Part shown: one piece after another, positions 55,801 through 64,000 of the stretch
Layout: each line of letters starts with the position of its first letter
How positions within the stretch are numbered: the first letter of the stretch is position 1
From: Apteryx mantelli
Taxonomy: Eukaryota; Chordata; Aves; Apterygiformes; Apterygidae
Reading direction: 5' to 3'
DNA length: 64,000 nucleotides
Assembly: GCF_036417845.1 (NCBI RefSeq)
Contig: NC_090020.1
Location: 36,750,425 to 36,814,424, forward strand
Made by a program: the position numbers and the translations under genes
Notes under the pieces: generated by a model
The model's database searches: none
What the model was told of the DNA's origin: nothing
Seen by the model: only the letters and a program-made list of their open reading frames with translations

Positions 55801-57389
55801 GAAACAAAACAACAACATTAATCCACCTCAGTCTAGCAGGTAATACAAAAATAGCACAGGTCACAACCGAGTTTAGGAGAATATAAAGCAGAAGTTGCTA
55901 ATCTGTATCCTAATGGTTATTCTCACTTAGTTCTACTGCCTGTCGTGGTCCACCACAACAAGCACAAAAATCCTTCCTACAATTTGTTTAATTTTCATTC
56001 TCTAATCACGTTTTAAAAGTGGAAAACGCAACATCAGGCTTAGCAGACAGGGATCCTTCTGGCCACCCTGCTCTCCCGAAAATACCGAGAGCAAAGAACA
56101 CATTCATATGAACCAACGCCAGGGCATTTTTTGAGAGATAAAGTGCTTTTGAGCAAGCACTATAATCTCCACCTTCCTGACACAAAGGGTGCACTGGAGA
56201 CAAATGAATAATCGATGCTCAAACCCAGGGGCCTGATACCAACCACTAATTCAGGAAACATCGGTGCCTAAACGTGAGCCTGGAGGTTTACCGCAATTCT
56301 GAGGAACAAAAGCTGGCAAAGGAGCCGATGATAGCGCAATATTCATCCTTAAATAATACTTGCTAAATAGATGCCTAGATTCTTAGCTTCAATTAGCCCC
56401 GCAATTTTTGAAAAGCCCCAGGTAGAGAGAAAAGCACATTTCTGGCTCTCTGGAGCATTACCCTCTTGGGATTTGTCTCCACTAAGTCATATTAGAACAC
56501 GATTTTACGAAGCCCTGCTGCATGTAACACTGCTTACTGTGTTCAAAGAGGAGCAGCTGCTCATTAGTCAACATTATTTCAGCTATAGGTTTTGCGCATG
56601 ACCAGCTGGCATAAAGTTAAACACAACAGTTTCATTTCTGGGAGACAGCAAAATTATTTTTAACACAGAGAAAAAAGTATCCTGGCTGCTACATCAGCCT
56701 CTTAAAAATCTTAATTTTCTAGTGAAAGCCCTCTTTATAGCCAGTAATTATTGATGGTCTATATATGCTCAGAAAAAAAAGGAATTTCTCTCCCCTGCTA
56801 ACAGTTCAACTTGGTGTTGGTGGATGGGTGGGTGGGTAAGTGTGTAGAAAAGGGGAGAATGAAGATAAGGGGGGATTCCAGGGTTCATAGGAAATAAACA
56901 GCTGATCTATATTTTAATCCTTGAAGAGTGCAATCCTGTTATTTTAATGAAAATTTTACAAGGCAACTTATTGATTTGTTTTGCTATTTCTTTCCAAACA
57001 TTCCCAGAGTAGAATTATTTATTTACTTTCTCTATCTAAAACACAAACTATTTCTGCTAACATGCTGCTCAGTTAGTCTAGACTGGAAAAATCTTTTTCC
57101 TCTGCTGCAGAATCTGTTTGATTAAAACTGAGTGCATACAGTGAAGTAGAAGAGGTTGTCTGCCCTAAAAAAACCCTCCCATTTCTCTTTCTCCTATTAC
57201 TGAAACTACCTTAACTGCTACAGGAGGAAAAAAAAAACAGCTCAGCTGTCTAAATGGACCTCTTCCATGCAGTTCTTCTTTATTCATTTTTAATTAACAG
57301 AGCCAAGCAACACTTCCCTGCATGAGAAGAGATGGCATATCAGATGTTTGCTCTTTCCTCAAAAATAGTACTAAAAGAAGAGGAGAGCC

Positions 57390-57595
57390 CTGAGGCGCAG
57401 AACAGAACGGCCAGAGTGCTTCCAGATGTACATCTACACAGCCGGCGGCAGGCGGGCAGCCTAGCAGCTAAGCGCAAACCTGGTCACCGTCCCACCGACG
57501 GCAGCCGACGTGGTCATTTTGAATGCTGTAACGCCGCGCAGGAGCGCCTGGTGCAGCAGCGGCACCCAGCACAACCCGGCCACGCGCCCGCAGGC
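57390..57595. promoter_or_regulatory. Dense CpG cluster in intron 1
   Basis: About 20 CpGs in 200 bases of GC-rich sequence: the densest cluster in the window and CpG-island-like, though short. It could be an alternative ROR2 promoter, an enhancer or a non-coding RNA start. No TATA box or clear first exon is visible. Confidence 0.4.
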
Positions 57596-59334
57596 AGCTC
57601 CAAAGCACCCAACCACTGCATTTTCCCCCAAGCCAGGCAGGGATATCCTGAGCTCCCACTATCTTTCTCTATCATCCTGCTTAACCCCTGTAACTGATGT
57701 TAATCACCATAATCACTTTATTACAAGCTAGTTTCAATGGCAACATCTAAGGCCACGGCCACACTGCCATTTTAACGAATCCTGAAAGCGACGGGCATGC
57801 AAAGTGCAGTGCAACACACAAAGTCACTTTAAAAGTAGCATTTACCCACTGGAAAGCTCTGAATATTGCATGTGTAAACTCCTGTTTTACAAACTAGAAG
57901 CTTTCCTACTTTTTGTTTGGTGTGACTGATAGGGCTACCACCATTGCTGGATGGTCACATGGGTCAGTTCTGCTGCTACACCATAAAAACGTGACTACAA
58001 AACGTCTGTTTTCATGAAACATAAGCTAGAAACAGCACAACCTACTTTTCGACGGCAGGGTTAGCTCATGGAGCTGAGCCACGACCTAAATTCTTACCCG
58101 TATATTGAACAAATCTTGTCCGAAAGTCACATACGAACGTAACCGAGATTTCCGAGGCACGTCTTCAAAAAAAAAGCACCGCGCCTCAAGCAAGAGCCTC
58201 TTATTTTTAACGAGGGCAACAACAAAAAAGCTCTCGTCTGTGAATAAACTGTTCCAGCCATCATCAGATAGGGCAGTGGAACAAGCTGTGGGCAACCAGC
58301 GATATTTACTGCTGGAAAATTGATTGGTTCCACTCCTAAAGCAGGGAGCACACAAAAGCAGACGGCTCCTCCAGCAACTGCCAAGCACGCTGCCCGCTGC
58401 TCCTAACGCTTCGGACTTGCAACGTGCTTCCCTCAGCTTTGGCACTGGCTGGAGATAGCATTTTAAGGAAGAAGAATATTCCTTACAGTGCGAACTAAGA
58501 TTAGGAAAAATATGTATTCTGTTTTAATACATTTTCTTACCGCTGAACATTTCAAAATATACATAGCAGGTACTCCACACAGATCCAAATGTCACTTTTA
58601 TACTTGATACATTCCCTTGCAACCACTGTTTACTTAATCAAAATGGACAGCTGTGGTTTTCATTATCCTTAAGCAAATATTTGCACAGGTATTACTTTCT
58701 TGTGTTATACATCACCATAAAGTTTTGCAAGCAAAAGCCAACCATGCCAATCCAAATGTCCTCACACATGAACTTTTTGTAACAACTATGAGCAATTGCC
58801 AAATAAATTGTTCCAAGTGTATAAGCAGTTGCCTTCCTTCGCATTAGCTATGGACGACTTGAGAACGGCATTAGTTCCAAAGCATGGAAACAGGCTGCTA
58901 ACTCTAATAAGCAGGAAAACACGCAGAATCAGAAACACACCTTTACATGCAGCCAGTATAGCAGCCATTATAACATTAATGGCTCATTTTAGGTACTTGT
59001 AGGTCATGCCAAGACTTCTGCTGGCAACGAAGCTTCAGCAAAGCATCCCATTTTGCATGACGTACGTAGACACAGCACATGCATCATTGGCACCTATTGT
59101 GTCAAGGAAAGACCTGCTAAGCTTAGTGGGCTACGTTTTAACTGCAAATGCTCCTGTTTAGTCTAAACTACTACTAATATCCATCTAGCTGAGACATTTA
59201 GCTAGCTAAGGTGCCTTCTTGGGAAACGGATGTCAGAAAAGGAGAAAACCGAGTTTCCTCAGGCATTAGAAAGAAGTACAACTGCATCTTTCCATCCTTG
59301 TTAGCACATATAACCAGGCCACCTTGCGCTGAGT

Positions 59335-59346
59335 CCCCCCCCCCCC
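59335..59346 (+). repeat. Poly-C run (12 bases)
   Basis: An unusual uninterrupted C homopolymer (G on the transcribed strand of ROR2). Prone to length variation and to sequencing error. Confidence 0.9.
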
Positions 59347-60124
59347 AGGTCTGGCTGGTACTGAGCCCATCACATAGTTACCAGCACAGGCTGCGTCCTG
59401 CAGCATGCGGCACAGCAGCTGAATCAGCAAGGGAACCGCCAGAAATGGAGATGACGGTGGCCTGGGCTTGGCACACACTGAGCCGGGGCATCACAGTGAC
59501 AGCAGCAGGCCCTACCAAGTGGTGCCGCAGAGAGGGACTCTGGACAGCATGAGACAGTCGGCTGCCAAGATGACTTCAAAGCACATCTGGCCCTTTTGCT
59601 GCTCATATTAGCCAACCTGAATCCTAGGCCAGCATCAGAAACATAGGCTTCCTGTTATGTCCTGTCACACTTCAGCTTAACCTGCCAAGGCTTCACGGTT
59701 TAGAAATGGTTATCGGATGGTTGCTTGGGGGCTCAGCCTTATTTCTAGCAAATAAAATTTGCATCACAAAAGACTACTATAAAAGTTAGCGACCGCTAGG
59801 TATTCTTACTAGCATTCACAGAGATGCCATCAATAACATGGGCAGAGGGGACCCATCATGGTACAGACAATGAGGAAGGTTTATTACGTTAGCCACCAGT
59901 TTCACAACTGTGGAAACAGACATTTTTTTCTCTAGTACTATTAGGCATGAATGTCTCAGTAATTATCTTTTTAAAAATGCCTGTTATTCCCAGCATTTGT
60001 TTTTGTGAGCATCCGGCTGTTTCCTTCACGCTCTTTGGGTACATGTGAGAATTTTTACATCTTTGTATAACAATATTCAACTACAGCTAATTTTTAAAAT
60101 CTTTTTATTCAGAGAGGAACAGAG

Positions 60125-60148
60125 AGGTAACCGATTAGGTAACCGATA
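60125..60148 (+). repeat. 12-bp tandem duplication
   Basis: aggtaaccgatt is followed directly by aggtaaccgata; 11 of 12 bases are identical. Each unit contains the palindrome ggtaacc. Confidence 0.9.
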
Positions 60149-63100
60149 ATGTGGTGCGAAAGGTATGAAAGTTCATTTTCCTGGTATGTTACTTGCATCC
60201 TTTGGGAAAACACTTGGGAAATGCTATTCAAAGCATCAGCCATAACCTAACATATTAGCTGTCTCTTGGGGCACCGAAGAAATGCATCTTTGAGAAGACT
60301 GGAGTGATTCTTTGTAGGCCCTGCACTTTCTATCACTAGCCATCAAATCAAGAGTGCCCTGGGAAAAAGCTTCTCTGCATCTTCCACTACTCGCTGCCTC
60401 TTAGACTTTCTACAAAGCAGCCAACATGAAAGAGACTCAGTGATTTACAGTCCAAGTGCTATGAACGTAGATAAGATCTGGTCAAAGATCTAACACAAAA
60501 CAAAGAAGTCTGTATTACTCTTGGAATGGCTTCTCAAATATTTAAAACTACTACGACTCAGAAAGCCAGCAGATGGATCTATTGCCCTCGACCTTGTCAG
60601 TCTTTGCTAGTCTGTTCTTCGCTGCTCTGTCTCTGTATTCTGTTTTGTATATATTAATCTGAAATTCCTAACCTCGCTCACTTGATAAAGTAAGCACTGG
60701 ATGTATAATAGCCTGTTAAGTGCTCTGCTCAATTACCTGTCCATCCATTAGTATCTTCTGGCTATGCAATACAGCTGAGACATCATTTTTGCTAGTAGGG
60801 GTTGTCAGAAGAAAAATATCAGTAGAATAGCCTATTATGGTACCTACTGGGATAATGAAAGTCACACTTGAAACATATTTTAAGAGTATTTAATTTCAGT
60901 TGGTTTGTTCCTAAAGTGAAAATATATGGTTTGCATTTTCTCCTGTGCAACTCAGTCACTCATACTTGGAAAAAACTGGCAGTAAATGATGTTATTCTTC
61001 AAAAAAGAAAAAAATTCTCTATACAGTCCTGCAGAAAATATATGAAAATACATTCTATATATTATTTTGCAGGAAAATCCTAGTTATAATGAAAGGTAAA
61101 TGAACTCCATTTTCTCCTTATACCTGGCTCACTGACATAACATAAGCCAAACTTGGTAACAGAGGGAAGCAGTGGTAAACTTGAACACACAAACATGACA
61201 TACCAATTTAAAGAAAATAAATGAACAGAACCAAAATTCGTTTGTGTATAGAGGAAACAAAACCAGCTGCACTACATCTACGTATTCCTCTCTCTCTTTT
61301 TCTCCTCTATTCTGCACAAAAATAACCACACAAAAGTTCAAGCTCTCGCCCTCAAACCTGGAAAAGGATCTAAATTTCACAGCTGAGGCATAGGAGAAGT
61401 CTGAAGTATCTGGCACTGCAATTCTCGCATGCTCAAACTGGTAATAGGAGTCTGAGAATGGAACAATAGCAGATTGAGTCCATAATTGGCATAAATCCCC
61501 TTCCAGGAAAAGATCTACAAAATGGCAAAAGTAAAATGAAACAATAAGGACAAAGAAGGAGATTCATGGACTGCAAAAGCCAGCTTTGAGAAATACCTAG
61601 CCCCGCCACAGCACAGCAACTCGACCTTTAGTGGTCGCAGAAGGATTGAATTCCCTTATCATAATCCAGCTCTGCCTTTTTACCAATTACTTTTCATGGG
61701 ACAAAGGCCACCACAGACTTTCAGTCACTTGGCTTGGCAGGACTTTATGAAATTACTCCATAAACAAAAGAGGCAACATATACACTGTTTTATTTTACTG
61801 TAACAAGGCTTTTAAGCAGGCTTCAAGTGACCTTATTGGCCTGAGTCATAAAATGGTAATTCTTAGTGGACTCATAATTTATGTGAAAATTTAACTTGTG
61901 CAATAGTCCATGCCTGCTTTAGTTAGCACACCAGGCTAAATCACATTCTGATTTATTGCATTTTGATCTCCATACTTTTAATTTATTTTTTAGAAAGAGA
62001 TTTCATACAATGCTTTTAATAGAGCTCCAGTGTGTGATGACAACAAGCAAATCAACAACTAATTGCGTATATAGGCATTTTGCCTTTCAAATGAAGAATC
62101 TAACACTCAACGCCAACATCAAGGTGCTACCATATCAACTATAATTAATATACCAGCTAGGTTAATATAAGCCCCAGTTATGTCAGATCACTACAAAAGT
62201 GTGCCTAAGAGGTATAAATAGTCAGTGAAGACAAACAGAATACACTAAAAGACGGTGAAGTCTGCTATATAAGTTGAAAGTCCCCTCCACCGAATTTCTA
62301 AAGTTAGCAACAGCAAGAACTGCGGGAGAATGACCACAGGTTGGCAAACAGCAGCAGGAACGAAGGCTATAGTTACTACTCATCCCATTTCAGTCAATCA
62401 GCATATAAATACGGCTGACCAAAATTAAGACTTGCTCAGAGAATGTCTGCAGCATAAGCTATAATTCAATACTAATAAGAATGGAATTATTCAATTCAGC
62501 ATTACTGAGTCTTTTTAATAGTATTAGAATTAAATGCTGCAATTTTCCAACTATGTTCAGATGTTTTAATTATGGGAAATTTTTTAAAGGGTAAAACATT
62601 GTGCATAACTGGGAAATAAAGACGATTACAGAACTCAAGCATAAAAACAAATAAGCTTGTGTCAAAAAATCATGTATTAACTCTTTGGCCTGCGCTGTGT
62701 AAGGGGCCTACCAGAAGTAAGTCTTTAAGACAGAAGATGGAAGTCCACTGTTAGTTGTTCAAGTGAGAAGCACTTTGTACTGTGAAGTAGTTTAAAAAAC
62801 ATTCATATTCACCTAGCAAAATATGTATTCAAAATAACATTTAAGCTGCTTTCTAATTTCAAGGTTTTCAAACATAAGGCAACGACAGAAAAGCACTTGT
62901 ATTTATACTCTATCATATGCTGTATGTTGGATGTCATTAAGATGTAATTGTTTACAATATAAATCCTGAGCATTTGAAAATGTGCTTTTTGATATTAAAT
63001 TAGCATAAAGCAGTTGCTACAGTTAAGAGAGTGCTTAATTTTTTGTTACCAACTCTTTTCTTTCCTTCATGGGGAGCCGAATGGGGGCGTTAACCAGAGT

Positions 63101-63158
63101 ATACCCATTCACCCCAGGCTGAAGCTTGTCGGGAAAAGCTGGTGGTTATTCTTTCACC

Positions 63159-63174
63159 TTTTTTTTTTTTTTTT
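63159..63174 (+). repeat. Poly-T run (16 bases)
   Basis: Homopolymer in intron 1, with no recognisable attached element. Confidence 0.9.
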
Positions 63175-64000
63175 GGTCTTGATTTTAATCCAGATAGCCA
63201 GCAACAAAAATGCTGTACCTCCTGTTTGTGCCTGTGGCCCCCTAGCTACGGCTGATGTCATTAGACATTATTCTGAAGAGAAATAATTAAGAAATTCTGA
63301 TAGCCAAAACACTGTACGCACACCCATATTAGGTAACATTTCCAAGGGAACCAGGGGAGCGTATGAGCCAGACAGGACAAGGGAAACAACAGCCTTTGCA
63401 ATTTGAGTCACGCGCGCAGGCTGAATCCCAAGGGCAGCGGGCAGGAAGCCTGGAGCCAGCGGCCCCTGCTACCTTCCCGCGCGAGCCACCACAGGGTCGC
63501 AGCCACAGCGGGGGACACCTCTCAGGCCCCTGCACCCGCAGCTATGCTTCCCCTAGGGAGCCTACAGAAAGCCTCCAAAGGAGAGATGTAAGGGGGAAAA
63601 AAAACATATTAGCCAACTTTTTCCTCTTCTGTGCATGCCACAAGCGTGGCATCTCCTGGGTATGGATTATCAAAGGGGACAGCACCATTGCAGTAAGCGC
63701 TCCTCATTCAAAGCACCTCTGGAGTTGCTACTCGGCATCCAGAAGTGCTTGCTAAGTCCCTGATACCACCTGAATCATTATTAGGAACTTCCTATTTCCA
63801 CTTACCCACTTAGTTGTCTTTTTCTGTAGGGGTGAACGCTTGGAAGCCTTATCCCTGCAAACTTGAGTGGAGAGTCTGTTTAGAAACAGCAGAGTAACTT
63901 GGGGTGAAAAACGTTACTGTTGCACTAAACTAAATAATAAGTGAGGCTTCAGCATGCTGGTCAGAATAGACCATTTTTTAAAAGTTAACACATCTACGGA

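Larger units (their letters stand above)
46591..64000 (-). other. ROR2: Part of ROR2 intron 1 (at least 17.4 kb)
   Basis: Sequence upstream of exon 2. No exon with a start codon and signal peptide (hydrophobic leader ending with a phase-1 donor) was recognised, so exon 1 is presumed beyond 64000. The stretch contains two CR1 fragments, a CTCF-like motif, four CpG-retaining segments (52.4-52.8, 57.4-57.6, 58.1-58.4 and 63.4-63.5 kb), poly-T and poly-C runs, and old repeat fragments. Confidence 0.85.

Noticed and set aside
56819..56842. Possible G-quadruplex in the TGGG tandem
   Set aside because: Only three GGG runs in register; the fourth is a GG, so the canonical pattern is not met.
57332..57697. 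121-codon open frame spanning the intron 1 CpG cluster
   Set aside because: Stop-poor because of high GC; the residues are rich in Arg, Ala, Gly and Pro with no domain. The CpG cluster itself is kept as a regulatory candidate.
63363..63755. Possible ROR2 exon 1 or other gene near the right edge
   Set aside because: The open frames lie on the plus strand or lack a hydrophobic leader with a phase-1 donor.

Overview
This is vertebrate nuclear DNA: long AT-rich introns, GT-AG splice junctions, microsatellites and decayed CR1 LINE pieces, with no bacterial or organellar features. One gene explains all the protein-coding signal: ROR2 (receptor tyrosine kinase-like orphan receptor 2), on the minus strand, from coding exon 2 (46513-46590) to exon 9 (3448-4890). 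The CR1 3' ends, low repeat density and compact gene suggest a bird or close sauropsid. By known synteny (human 9q22 with the avian Z), a bird source would place it on chromosome Z; that is inference.

Layout from left to right on the plus strand: 1-1499 is flank beyond the 3' end of ROR2, with no recognisable gene. 1500-3447 is the inferred 3' UTR, ending at three clustered minus-strand AATAAA hexamers. Exon 9 carries the kinase and the C-terminal Ser/Thr- and Pro-rich tail. Exon 8 (6563-6765) carries the membrane segment, exon 7 (8379-8624) the kringle, exons 6 and 5 (10577-10891, 14855-14982) the Frizzled-type cysteine-rich domain, exon 4 (35158-35188) is a 31-bp microexon, exon 3 (36206-36493) the Ig domain, and exon 2 the N-terminal linker. 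Everything above 46590 is intron 1; exon 1, with the start codon and signal peptide, lies outside the window. The eight exons sum to 2,732 nt including the stop, about 909 residues with intact frame and phase, which fits a ROR2 of roughly 943 aa.

The encoded protein is a Wnt5a-type receptor: Ig, Frizzled CRD and kringle outside the cell, one membrane pass, and a kinase-like domain with the family's unusual motifs (HKD for HRD, DLG for DFG, atypical glycine loop).

The non-coding part holds CR1 fragments (50165-50290, 51270-52099), MIR-like SINE relics, scattered relics of older repeats, six short tandem or homopolymer repeats worth listing, several CpG-retaining clusters in introns 1 and 4, and a good CTCF-like motif at 51203-51217. 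I found no new multi-gene system. The most useful leads are the intronic CpG clusters, the CTCF-like site, the microexon and the kinase-motif substitutions.
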